A stretch of DNA of 19,827 nucleotides from an uncultured Pseudorhodobacter sp. (GTDB lineage Bacteria; Pseudomonadota; Alphaproteobacteria; Rhodobacterales; Rhodobacteraceae). The first letter of the stretch is position 1. Every line of letters starts with the position of its first letter. Positions 1-6,993 of the stretch are shown in pieces. Below the pieces are notes generated by a model, which was not told where the DNA came from, did not search any database, and saw only the letters and a program-made list of their open reading frames with translations. The position numbers and the translations under genes are program-made. The stretch lies in NCBI GenBank assembly GCA_937910975.1, contig CALEMZ010000045.1, forward strand, positions 1 through 19,827, in the 5' to 3' direction.

Positions 1-137
1 ACAAGCAAGTGGTCGTTCTGGAGATCGCGGCGGAAGAGCTTCGGATGGCGTCACGCGCGTTGGAGGTATTGCTTGGCAGGATCGATGTTGAATCTTTGCT
101 CGGAGAGATATTCTCCAGTTTTTGCATCGGAAAATGA
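1..137 (+). CDS. mnmE: tRNA modification GTPase MnmE, C-terminal fragment
   Basis: Only the last 44 codons lie in the window; the gene begins upstream of base 1 and is read from base 3. The translated end carries the MnmE C-terminal helix and finishes in the near-invariant F-C-I-G-K tail. The cysteine of that tail is functionally important in the MnmE family. MnmE is a G-domain, folate-binding protein that works with MnmG to install the carboxymethylaminomethyl group on U34 of certain tRNAs. Its stop codon at 135-137 overlaps an in-frame ATG of mnmG at 134, so the two partner proteins are probably translationally coupled. Nothing can be said about the G domain, which is outside the window. 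Confidence 0.93.
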   Translation, partial: KQVVVLEIAAEELRMASRALEVLLGRIDVESLLGEIFSSFCIGK

Positions 138-139
138 GG

Positions 140-2014
140 ATGTTTCACGTGAAACAGTTTGATGTCATTGTTGTAGGGGGCGGCCATGCGGGCTGCGAAG
201 CCGCTGCGGCATCTGCCCGGATGGGCGCAAGAACAGCATTGGTGACGCTAAAGAAGGCGTCATTGGGGGTTATGTCTTGCAACCCGGCGATTGGCGGCCT
301 TGGTAAGGGTCATCTGGTTCGGGAAATTGACGCTTTTGACGGGATAATGGGGCTTGCGGCTGATGCAGCAGGAATTCAGTTCCGTTTGTTGAATCGAAGC
401 AAGGGCCCCGCCGTGCAGGGACCGAGGACACAGGCGGACCGAAAGCTTTATCGTGTGGCGGTGCAATCAATGCTGGCCGAGCAGGAGAGCCTAAGCATAA
501 TTGAGGGCGAAGTCGTTGACTTTATGCAGGCCGGTACGGGTATTGTCGGAGTTAAGCTGGCTGATGGCGTGGAGTTGGCCAGCAAGGCGGTGGTTCTGAC
601 GGCAGGAACCTTTTTGAATGGAATCATACACATCGGGGATCGGCGCACCTCGGGTGGGCGCGTTGGAGAATTGCCCTCGATCAAGCTTGCCCATCGGCTC
701 GCAGAATTCGGATTTGCCAGGGGACGTTTGAAAACCGGCACACCGCCGCGCTTGGATGGTAAAACAATCGCTTGGGACCGCTTGGGGAGTCAGTCTGGCG
801 ATGAAGACCCAACGATGTTGTCATTTCTGAGTACGAGGCCCGTCGCCCCTCAGATTAGTTGCGGGATTACAGAAACAAACGTGCAAACCCATGATATCGT
901 ACGCGCAAATCTTTCTCTGTCGGCAATGTGTGGCGGTCATATCGACGGCGTCGGGCCGCGCTATTGCCCGTCAATTGAGGATAAGATCGTTCGGTTTTCC
1001 GACAAGGCATCGCACCAGATATTTCTGGAGCCCGAGGGCATCGACGATTCCACCGTTTACCCAAACGGAATCTCAACCTCCCTTCCGGTAGAGGTGCAGG
1101 AGGCCTATGTGCGCTCGATCGTGGGCTTGGAAAATACAACTATTCTTCAGCCCGGCTACGCGATTGAGTACGATTATTTTGACCCGCGGAGACTAGACCC
1201 TTCCTTGGCGGTCAAGGGATTAACGGGCCTATACTTCGCAGGGCAAATCAATGGAACAACAGGGTATGAGGAGGCGGCGGCGCAGGGTCTTGTTGCTGGG
1301 CTGAACGCAGCAACCCTCGCGCTTGGTCGCGAGGCTGTGATGTTTAGCCGGACTGATAGCTATATCGGCGTGATGATCGACGATCTCGTCACGCGCGGTG
1401 TCACAGAACCTTATAGAATGTTTACCTCGCGTGCCGAATACCGGCTTATTTTGCGTGCGGACAACGCGGATCAGCGATTAACGCCCCTCGCGCTAAGGCT
1501 TGGGTGTGTTGGTCCGGAGCGGCAACGAGTTTTCCACGAGAAAGCCGAGAAACTGCAGCGCTATCGCGGGGAGCTTGATCAAATCACATATACGCCGAAG
1601 CAGATCTCTGAATTGGGCTTTAGGGCCAGCCAAGACGGGGTTCGGCGATCGGCGTTTGCTATTCTTTCGCAGCTTGATGCGCCTTTTCCCGAAGTTGCGG
1701 CGCGTCTGGGGGGCTTTCCAGAGGTGCCTGATGAGATTCTTGCGCAACTGTGGCGCGAATCGCTTTATTCGAACTATACGGACCGACAGAATGCAGATGC
1801 GTTGGCGTTAAGAAAAGATGAGGGCATGCAGATTCCGGAAAATTTTGAGTATGCCGCGCTTCCTGGGCTTTCTGGTGAGTTGCGCGCAAAGCTTTCTTTA
1901 CAGAGGCCTTCCTCTGTCGCGCACGCCGGAAAGATTGAGGGAATGACGCCTGCGGCGCTTTTGTTGATTCTTTCAAGGCTGAAGGGCCCGCACAGCAACA
2001 GAAAAGCACAATGA
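140..2014 (+). CDS. mnmG: tRNA uridine-5-carboxymethylaminomethyl modification enzyme MnmG (GidA)
   Basis: This is the FAD-dependent partner of MnmE that modifies U34 of tRNAs. The N-terminus has the dinucleotide-binding fold V-V-G-G-G-H-A-G-C-E, followed by the family signature C-N-P-A-I-G-G-L-G-K-G-H. Later come the G-T-F-L-N-G and K-T-G-T-P-P-R-L family blocks and the conserved E-P-Y-R-M-F-T-S-R-A-E-Y-R-L block. At about 624 residues it has the usual length. ATG 140 is preferred because GGA at 129-131 sits 8 bases upstream; ATG 134, which overlaps the mnmE stop, and TTG 122 are alternatives. A perfect parS palindrome at 141-156 is read through as codons 1-6, giving the N-terminus M-F-H-V-K-Q. 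The gene overlaps rsmG by four bases at its end. Confidence 0.96.
   Translation: MFHVKQFDVIVVGGGHAGCEAAAASARMGARTALVTLKKASLGVMSCNPAIGGLGKGHLVREIDAFDGIMGLAADAAGIQFRLLNRSKGPAVQGPRTQADRKLYRVAVQSMLAEQESLSIIEGEVVDFMQAGTGIVGVKLADGVELASKAVVLTAGTFLNGIIHIGDRRTSGGRVGELPSIKLAHRLAEFGFARGRLKTGTPPRLDGKTIAWDRLGSQSGDEDPTMLSFLSTRPVAPQISCGITETNVQTHDIVRANLSLSAMCGGHIDGVGPRYCPSIEDKIVRFSDKASHQIFLEPEGIDDSTVYPNGISTSLPVEVQEAYVRSIVGLENTTILQPGYAIEYDYFDPRRLDPSLAVKGLTGLYFAGQINGTTGYEEAAAQGLVAGLNAATLALGREAVMFSRTDSYIGVMIDDLVTRGVTEPYRMFTSRAEYRLILRADNADQRLTPLALRLGCVGPERQRVFHEKAEKLQRYRGELDQITYTPKQISELGFRASQDGVRRSAFAILSQLDAPFPEVAARLGGFPEVPDEILAQLWRESLYSNYTDRQNADALALRKDEGMQIPENFEYAALPGLSGELRAKLSLQRPSSVAHAGKIEGMTPAALLLILSRLKGPHSNRKAQ
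141..156. other. parS: parS centromere site 1 (perfect 16-bp palindrome)
   Basis: The sequence is TGTTTCACGTGAAACA, a perfect 8+8 inverted repeat equal to the bacterial parS consensus bound by ParB. It lies inside the first codons of mnmG, about 3.3 kb upstream of parB. Binding by the ParB encoded here is inferred from the consensus. Confidence 0.93.
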
Positions 2015-2640
2015 TGGCGACCGGTCGGCACTTAGGGATGATCGATCTCGATGTTTCACGTGAAACAATCGAAAAGCTTGAGCAGTTTCTGGCGCTTATA
2101 AAAAAGTGGAACACGGCCATTAACTTGGTTTCAAAACCAAGCCTCGCTATGGCGTGGGATCGCCACATCCTCGATTCAGCGCAGATTTTTTCTGTTACCC
2201 CAGAAAGTGCGATACATTTTGTGGATATCGGTAGCGGCGGCGGGCTTCCGGGGATCGTTTTGGCGGTGCTATCAGAAGAGCTTGCCCCAGACCGACGCTT
2301 CACACTTGTAGAGTCCGATCAGCGAAAGGCCGCTTTTCTGCGAGAAGCCTCTCGGGCCCTTTGTTTGAACCTCACAGTTCTTTCGGAGCGTGCCGATTCT
2401 ATTAGCCCCTTGGGCGCGGAGGTTTTGTCAGCGCGTGCTTTCGCGCCCTTGTCCCAACTTCTCGGCACCGCACAGAGGCATTTGCTGCCGGACGGCTGTT
2501 GCCTCTTTCCAAAAGGTGAATCCTATATGGGTGAGATTGACGCGGCCAAGAAGGAATGGACCTTTGAATATGAAGCCATCACCAGCAAAACAGACCCTAG
2601 GGGTGCAATTTTGAAAATCTATGGAATCCAGCATGTCTGA
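2011..2640 (+). CDS. rsmG: 16S rRNA (guanine-527-N7) methyltransferase RsmG (GidB)
   Basis: RsmG is an S-adenosylmethionine-dependent methyltransferase that makes m7G527 in 16S rRNA; in other bacteria its loss gives low-level streptomycin resistance. The family N-terminal signature is present (K-K-W-N-T-A-I-N-L-V-S, then R-H-I-L-D-S). It is followed by the SAM-binding loop V-D-I-G-S-G-G-G-L-P-G-I and the S-A-R-A-F-A-P-L block. About 209 residues is normal. ATG 2011 overlaps the mnmG stop (ATGA), suggesting coupling; ATG 2014 and ATG 2038 are also possible, the last having no well-spaced ribosome-binding site. A perfect parS at 2052-2067 is read as D-V-S-R-E-T. The gene's end overlaps the start of parA. 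Confidence 0.95.
   Translation: MMATGRHLGMIDLDVSRETIEKLEQFLALIKKWNTAINLVSKPSLAMAWDRHILDSAQIFSVTPESAIHFVDIGSGGGLPGIVLAVLSEELAPDRRFTLVESDQRKAAFLREASRALCLNLTVLSERADSISPLGAEVLSARAFAPLSQLLGTAQRHLLPDGCCLFPKGESYMGEIDAAKKEWTFEYEAITSKTDPRGAILKIYGIQHV
2052..2067. other. parS: parS centromere site 2 (perfect 16-bp palindrome)
   Basis: TGTTTCACGTGAAACA, identical to the site in mnmG, embedded in the 5' part of rsmG and about 0.6 kb before parA. The reading frame across it differs from that in mnmG, so DNA identity rather than protein sequence is conserved. Confidence 0.93.
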
Positions 2641-3457
2641 TTTTCGCATCGAAAAAGCCCCCCGGATTATTGCAATCGCCAACCAAAAGGGGGGCGTCGC
2701 AAAAACTACAACGGCGATAAACCTTGCGGCCGGCCTGGCGGAGCTTGGTGCAAAGGTTCTCGTTGTAGATTTAGATCCGCAGGGCAACGCCTCGACTGGC
2801 TTAGGGATTGAGTTGGCCAGCCGCAACCTGACGACATATGACCTGATGGTGGAGGAGGCGCCAATAGGCTTGGTGATCCACAAGACCAACCTTGATCGCC
2901 TCTTTATCTGTCCCTCGAATTCTGACTTGTCCTCCGCTGATATGGAGGTGATTTCAAACGAAAAAAGAAGCTTCTTGCTGCATGATGCGTTGCGACAGCC
3001 AGCTATGGCCGACCTTGGTTTTGATTTTGTACTGATCGACTGCCCGCCGTCGCTCAACCTCCTGACCGTGAATGCAATGGTTGCGTGCCATTCGGTATTG
3101 ATCCCGCTTCAGAGCGAATTTTTTGCACTGGAGGGCCTGTCGCAACTCATGTTGACGATTCGCGAGATACGTCAAACGGCGAACAGCGATCTCAGAATAG
3201 AAGGCGTGTTGCTAACCATGTATGACAAGCGCAACAACCTTTCGCAGTTGGTGGAGGCGGACGCTCGGTCGAACCTGGGCGATCTCGTGTTTAAAACCAT
3301 GATTCCGCGAAACGTTCGCGTTAGTGAAGCGCCGTCCTATGCCCTTCCCGTGCTTTCTTATGACTCGACATCAAAAGGCTCAGAGGCCTATCGCGCGCTT
3401 TCATTGGAGATTGCAGAGCGATATGGTGTTGGCAATGCGGGGCAAGAGGGCGCGTAA
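2633..3457 (+). CDS. parA: Chromosome partitioning ATPase ParA (Soj)
   Basis: ParA is the Walker-type ATPase that moves ParB-parS complexes along the nucleoid. After the leader M-S-D-F-R-I-E-K comes the deviant Walker A region N-Q-K-G-G-V-A-K-T-T-T at about residues 17-27, the D-L-D-P-Q-G-N-A-S-T-G-L-G block, and the Walker B-like F-V-L-I-D-C-P-P-S-L. The family's usual K-G-G-V-G-K is K-G-G-V-A-K here; the signature lysine, catalytic lysine and threonine are kept. About 274 residues fits chromosomal ParA. ATG 2633 is chosen because GGA precedes it at suitable spacing; ATG 2621 would add four residues. The start overlaps rsmG, and the TAA stop shares a base with the parB ATG, which suggests co-translation. 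Confidence 0.96.
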   Translation: MSDFRIEKAPRIIAIANQKGGVAKTTTAINLAAGLAELGAKVLVVDLDPQGNASTGLGIELASRNLTTYDLMVEEAPIGLVIHKTNLDRLFICPSNSDLSSADMEVISNEKRSFLLHDALRQPAMADLGFDFVLIDCPPSLNLLTVNAMVACHSVLIPLQSEFFALEGLSQLMLTIREIRQTANSDLRIEGVLLTMYDKRNNLSQLVEADARSNLGDLVFKTMIPRNVRVSEAPSYALPVLSYDSTSKGSEAYRALSLEIAERYGVGNAGQEGA

Positions 3458-4365
3458 TGATGGAAAAGAAGCAAGAGCGACGCGGCTTGGGGCGCGGATT
3501 GTCTGCCCTGATGGCTGACATTAACGCATCAGCAGAAAAAGAAGATCAACGGCAAGGTCGCCGTGTCGAATTGCTTGTCGCCGTCGAAAATCTTTTTCCA
3601 AACCCAAACCAGCCCCGGCGCGATTTTTCAGCCGAGGCGCTTGAGGATCTTGCGGCTTCGATAAAACAAAAAGGCGTTCTCCAGCCATTGATCGTGCGCC
3701 CAAGGGCTGAGGCGAACACCTTTGAAATTGTTGCTGGTGAGCGTAGATGGCGCGCCGCGCAGATGGCACAGGTTCATGAACTTCCAGTGCTGATCCGTGA
3801 TTTTAGCGACACAGAGGTTCTAGAAGTTGCAATCATAGAGAATATTCAGCGCGCCGACCTGAATGCGATCGAGGAAGCAGCAGGGTTTCGGCAGTTGATG
3901 GATCGATTTGGCCATACGCAAGAAAAGATTGCCGCAGCGCTGTCGAAAAGCCGAAGCCACATAGCAAACCTGCTGCGCCTGCTTAATCTTCCAGAGGATG
4001 TTCAGAGCTTTGTCCGGGACGGCAAAATCTCTGCGGGTCATGCGAGGGCGCTGATTACGTCAGATAATCCATCGTTGCTCGCCCAGACCGTTATTGATAA
4101 AGGCCTGTCAGTCAGAGAAACAGAGCGCCTTGCGCGCGAAACGATGGGCGCGCCGGCCCGCTCTAGACCGCCCGTGAGCAAACATCTTAGCGAGAAGGAT
4201 GCCGACACACGCGCGCTGGAGGGGGATTTGAGTGCGAATCTTCGCATGGCTGTTAGCATCAACCATGAACCTGGCGGCGAGCGCGGTACATTGACGATTC
4301 GCTATAACACGCTGGATGATCTCGACAATCTCTGCCGCACCCTATCGCAAATGGATCGTGATTGA
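3457..4365 (+). CDS. parB: Chromosome partitioning protein ParB (Spo0J)
   Basis: ParB is the CTP-dependent sliding clamp that loads on parS and acts with ParA in chromosome segregation. The N-terminus has the short basic R-R-G-L-G-R-G-L-S-A-L-M motif that in the family stimulates ParA ATPase. The CTPase motifs follow: G-E-R-R-W-R-A-A at residues 94-101 and E-N-I-Q-R-A-D-L-N at 128-136. A helix-turn-helix (T-Q-E-K-I-A-A-A-L-S-K-S-R-S-H-I-A-N) follows at about 148-165, then a C-terminal dimerisation region. At 302 residues it is typical. The start overlaps the parA stop (TAATG); ATG 3460 is an alternative. It converges with hemW, leaving only 10 bases between stops and no visible terminator. 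Confidence 0.96.
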   Translation: MMEKKQERRGLGRGLSALMADINASAEKEDQRQGRRVELLVAVENLFPNPNQPRRDFSAEALEDLAASIKQKGVLQPLIVRPRAEANTFEIVAGERRWRAAQMAQVHELPVLIRDFSDTEVLEVAIIENIQRADLNAIEEAAGFRQLMDRFGHTQEKIAAALSKSRSHIANLLRLLNLPEDVQSFVRDGKISAGHARALITSDNPSLLAQTVIDKGLSVRETERLARETMGAPARSRPPVSKHLSEKDADTRALEGDLSANLRMAVSINHEPGGERGTLTIRYNTLDDLDNLCRTLSQMDRD

Positions 4366-4375
4366 GCGTCTTTGG

Positions 4376-5563
4376 CTAGCCCATCAGCTTTGCAATGACC
4401 GAATTCAGAACCAATCGCCCGCTTGCTGTTGCGGCAAGGCGGCGGCCGCGCGCGTCAATCAGGCCAATATCAACCAGATCGGCTAAGGCTGCCTGCGGAA
4501 TCGTGCCGCCTGCAATCCTTTCATATCTGTCTAGGTCTATGCCCAAATCACGCCGCAAGCCCATCATAAGATATTCTGTTCCCTGCTCTTCTTGGCTTAA
4601 GTGTTGGCGCTGCTCTGCCGCTTCACCCGCCTCAACCTTTGCGAGCCATGCTATCGGGTTTGAGATTGCTTCGCTCGATTTGCGAATTCCGCCAAGCGTA
4701 ATCCTGCCATGCGCACCCGGCCCAATTCCAACATAGTCACCGGCGCTCCAATAAATGCAGTTGTGGCGCGATTCCTGCCCAATTTTGGCATAGTTAGAGA
4801 CCTCGTAGCTTGAATACCCGGCGGCTTCGGTCATTTCTTGTGTCGCCAGATACATGTCTGCGCCAAGGTCTTCATCCGGCAATCCGCGCAATAGCCCGCG
4901 GCGAAACCTGTCGCCAAAAGCCGTGCCGTCCTCAATCGTTAATTGATAAAGCGAGAGGTGGCCGCTGGCCAATGCTAAAGCCTCAGCCAATTCGCGCCGC
5001 CATTCGGGCAATGATTGCCGCTGGCGGGCATAAATCAGGTCAAAACTTACCCGATCAAACGTATTCTGTGCGATTTCAACGGCCGCTTTGGCCTCTTCAA
5101 CGCTGTGGAGCCGCCCAAGAGCCTTTAGGTCGGCATCATTCAGGGCCTGTACGCCAACTGAAACACGGTTCACGCCCGCATCACGATAGCCCCGAAACCG
5201 TCCAACCTCTACCGACCCCGGATTTGCCTCCATCGTAATCTCAACGTCATTTGCGATAGGCCAAGCGTCTCTAACCATGGTCAAAATTGCATCAATCAAC
5301 TCAGGAGCCATGAGTGAGGGCGTTCCGCCACCAAAGAAAACCGTTTGCAGCACGCGCCCACTCGTCTCAGCGCCAACGCGTTCGATTTCCTTCAGATACG
5401 CCGCCCGCCACCTGTCCTGATCAACCTTTGCTGAGACATGGCTGTTAAAATCGCAATATGGGCATTTGGATTGGCAAAACGGCCAATGAATATACAGGCC
5501 AAAACCGCCCTCACGCCAATCCTCTATCGGTGAGCCGTCGGTGTCAGGTTTCACGTGAAACAA
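4376..5563 (-). CDS. hemW: Radical SAM heme chaperone HemW (coproporphyrinogen III oxidase-like)
   Basis: The protein has the radical-SAM cluster C-Q-S-K-C-P-Y-C (cysteines at about residues 30, 34 and 37) after the H-W-P-F block, then G-G-G-T-P-S-L. It ends in a HemN-type C-terminal domain. About 395 residues and the H-W-P-F-C start fit HemW, which binds heme and delivers it to respiratory proteins, rather than the longer anaerobic oxidase HemN; older annotations call it a coproporphyrinogen oxidase. There is no ATG before the cluster. Translation must begin at TTG 5563 or GTG 5554, both inside a parS-like palindrome, and no strong ribosome-binding site is seen. It overlaps the end of rdgB by 13 bases and is probably co-transcribed with it. 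Confidence 0.9.
   Translation of the reverse strand: MFHVKPDTDGSPIEDWREGGFGLYIHWPFCQSKCPYCDFNSHVSAKVDQDRWRAAYLKEIERVGAETSGRVLQTVFFGGGTPSLMAPELIDAILTMVRDAWPIANDVEITMEANPGSVEVGRFRGYRDAGVNRVSVGVQALNDADLKALGRLHSVEEAKAAVEIAQNTFDRVSFDLIYARQRQSLPEWRRELAEALALASGHLSLYQLTIEDGTAFGDRFRRGLLRGLPDEDLGADMYLATQEMTEAAGYSSYEVSNYAKIGQESRHNCIYWSAGDYVGIGPGAHGRITLGGIRKSSEAISNPIAWLAKVEAGEAAEQRQHLSQEEQGTEYLMMGLRRDLGIDLDRYERIAGGTIPQAALADLVDIGLIDARGRRLAATASGRLVLNSVIAKLMG
5547..5562. other. parS: parS centromere site 3 (15 of 16 matches)
   Basis: GGTTTCACGTGAAACA differs from the perfect palindrome only at its first base. It lies across the rdgB stop and the non-ATG start of hemW, so it overlaps the ends of two genes. 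It is about 1.2 kb beyond the parB stop. The retained CACGTG core and both GTTT/AAAC arms make ParB binding likely. Confidence 0.85.
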
Positions 5564-6159
5564 CCGGCGACGAGTTTGCGGAATGCATCGGCGCGATGGC
5601 TGATCCGGTTTTTCTGTTCGCCCGCCATCTCACCAAAAGTAATATCATAGCCGTCAGGTTGAAAAATCGGGTCGTACCCATGGCCTTGCGCTCCGCGCAT
5701 TGGCCAAACCACAGCGCCCGGCATTATGCCCTCAAACACCTCATCATGCCCATCGGGCCAGGCCATCACCAACGTACAGCAAAACCGCGCCCTGCGTGGG
5801 TGTGGCGCATCAATGGCCTCAAGCTCTCGCCAGGCCCGTTCCATCGCCATCGCAAAGTCGCGCCCATGCGGCGTTTCCGCCCAGTCTGCAGTATAAACGC
5901 CCGGCGCGCCGCCCAGGGCATCAATACAGATGCCAGAATCGTCCGCCAACGCCACAAGGCCGGAAGTCCGCGCTGCCGCATGCGCCTTGATGCGCGCATT
6001 GCCGATAAAGCTGTCTTCCGTTTCCTCTGGCTCCGGCAACCCAAGAGCGGCTGCCGAAACAACAGAAATATTGAATAAATTCAAAAGCTTATCAATTTCT
6101 GCAAGCTTCCCGGCATTGTGGGTCGCCACCAACAGCTTATCTTCCACGAACCTCCGCAT
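5551..6159 (-). CDS. rdgB: Non-canonical purine NTP pyrophosphatase RdgB (dITP/XTP)
   Basis: RdgB/HAM1 hydrolyses dITP, XTP and related deaminated purine nucleotides to monophosphates so they are not built into DNA or RNA. The N-terminus carries the family motif A-T-H-N-A-G-K-L-A-E-I. It is followed by the catalytic region L-A-D-D-S-G-I and the G-G-A-P-G-V-Y-T-A-D-W-A block. Near the C-terminus is G-Y-D-P-I-F with T-F-G-E-M. About 202 residues is standard. ATG 6159 lies one base after the rph stop; an upstream TTG at 6168 would overlap rph and is less likely. The last codons, C-F-T-stop, are written by the third parS site. Confidence 0.94.
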   Translation of the reverse strand: MRRFVEDKLLVATHNAGKLAEIDKLLNLFNISVVSAAALGLPEPEETEDSFIGNARIKAHAAARTSGLVALADDSGICIDALGGAPGVYTADWAETPHGRDFAMAMERAWRELEAIDAPHPRRARFCCTLVMAWPDGHDEVFEGIMPGAVVWPMRGAQGHGYDPIFQPDGYDITFGEMAGEQKNRISHRADAFRKLVAGCFT

Positions 6160-6160
6160 C

Positions 6161-6874
6161 TTACGCAAGCGCCGCTTTCTGGGCCGCCACCAAGCCAGCG
6201 CAGCCCAGCTCGGCTAGATCCATCAATTGCCCCATCTCGTCGCGCGAAAAGGTTGCCCCTTCGGCTGACATTTGCACCTCAATCAAGCGCGCGGACCCGG
6301 TCAGGATAAAATTCCCATCCGTCCCTGCATTGGAATCCTCGGCATAGTCGAGATCCAGAACCGCCTGCCCGGCATAAATCCCGCAAGATACCGCAACAAC
6401 ATGATCCAAGATCGGGTCGCTCGTTATCATCCCGGCTTTCAGCAATTTGTTGACCGCCAAACGCAGCGCCACCCAGCCCCCGGTGATCGCAGCGCAGCGC
6501 GTTCCGCCGTCCGCTTGCAGCACGTCGCAATCCACCACAATCTGCCGCTCTCCCAAAGCGCGCCGATCGATGCCTGCGCGCAACGCCCGGCCAATCAGGC
6601 GCTGAATTTCCTGTGTTCTTCCACTCTGCTTGCCGGCCGCAGCCTCGCGTCGGTTGCGCGTGTTCGTCGCACGGGGCAGCATCCCATACTCCGCCGTGAC
6701 CCAACCTTGCCCGGTGTTCTTCAGAAACGACGGCGCCTTGTCTTCAATCGAGGCGGAGCAGAGCACATGGGTTTCACCCATCTTGATCAAACAAGACCCC
6801 TCGGCATGCTTCATGACGCCCGTTTCAATAGAGACGTTGCGCATTTGGTCCAGATTTCTTGCTGATGGCCGCAT
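6161..6874 (-). CDS. rph: Ribonuclease PH
   Basis: RNase PH is a phosphate-dependent 3'-5' exoribonuclease that trims tRNA precursors. The N-terminus M-R-P-S-A-R-N-L-D-Q-M-R matches the family start. Further on are M-L-P-R-A-T-N-T-R-N-R-R-E, R-T-Q-E-I-Q-R-L-I-G-R-A-L-R (phosphate and RNA contacts) and D-C-D-V-L-Q-A-D-G-G-T-R. At 237 residues it is full length. The ribosome-binding site AAGGAG lies 7 bases before ATG 6874. It is the first gene of the rph-rdgB-hemW cluster, divergent from hrcA across 119 bases that should hold its promoter. Confidence 0.96.
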   Translation of the reverse strand: MRPSARNLDQMRNVSIETGVMKHAEGSCLIKMGETHVLCSASIEDKAPSFLKNTGQGWVTAEYGMLPRATNTRNRREAAAGKQSGRTQEIQRLIGRALRAGIDRRALGERQIVVDCDVLQADGGTRCAAITGGWVALRLAVNKLLKAGMITSDPILDHVVAVSCGIYAGQAVLDLDYAEDSNAGTDGNFILTGSARLIEVQMSAEGATFSRDEMGQLMDLAELGCAGLVAAQKAALA

Positions 6875-6939
6875 AAAATAGCTCCTTAATGCTGAATTAC
6901 CCCCAAATACCCACCCCCATCACAAGGATGCAAGCATCA

Positions 6940-6967
6940 TTGACGAATGCATCCCGCGCTCTTTAAT
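6940..6967 (+). promoter_or_regulatory. Candidate promoter for hrcA-grpE
   Basis: TTGACG at 6940-6945 and TTTAAT at 6962-6967 are separated by 16 bases. Each matches five of six bases of the housekeeping consensus, and they sit about 27 bases before the hrcA ATG. No CIRCE inverted repeat (TTAGCACTC...GAGTGCTAA) is seen in the 119-bp intergenic region. This is a pattern match only. Confidence 0.4.
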
Positions 6968-6993
6968 GTGCATGGCCCTGTGGGAATAAGACT

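Noticed and set aside
1659..2303. Minus-strand open frame of about 214 codons across the mnmG/rsmG junction
   Set aside because: It runs opposite two well-identified genes and has no recognisable domain.
1..4365. Replication origin (DnaA-box cluster) near parAB
   Set aside because: The gene set suggests the origin is close, but no cluster of TTATCCACA-like boxes or AT-rich unwinding region was seen in this window.
4366..4375. Terminator between convergent parB and hemW
   Set aside because: Only 10 bases separate the stops and no hairpin was recognised there.
5458..6078. Plus-strand open frame of about 206 codons across hemW and rdgB
   Set aside because: Both minus-strand genes are clearly real across this stretch; the plus-strand product is rich in His, Arg and Pro and shows no motif.
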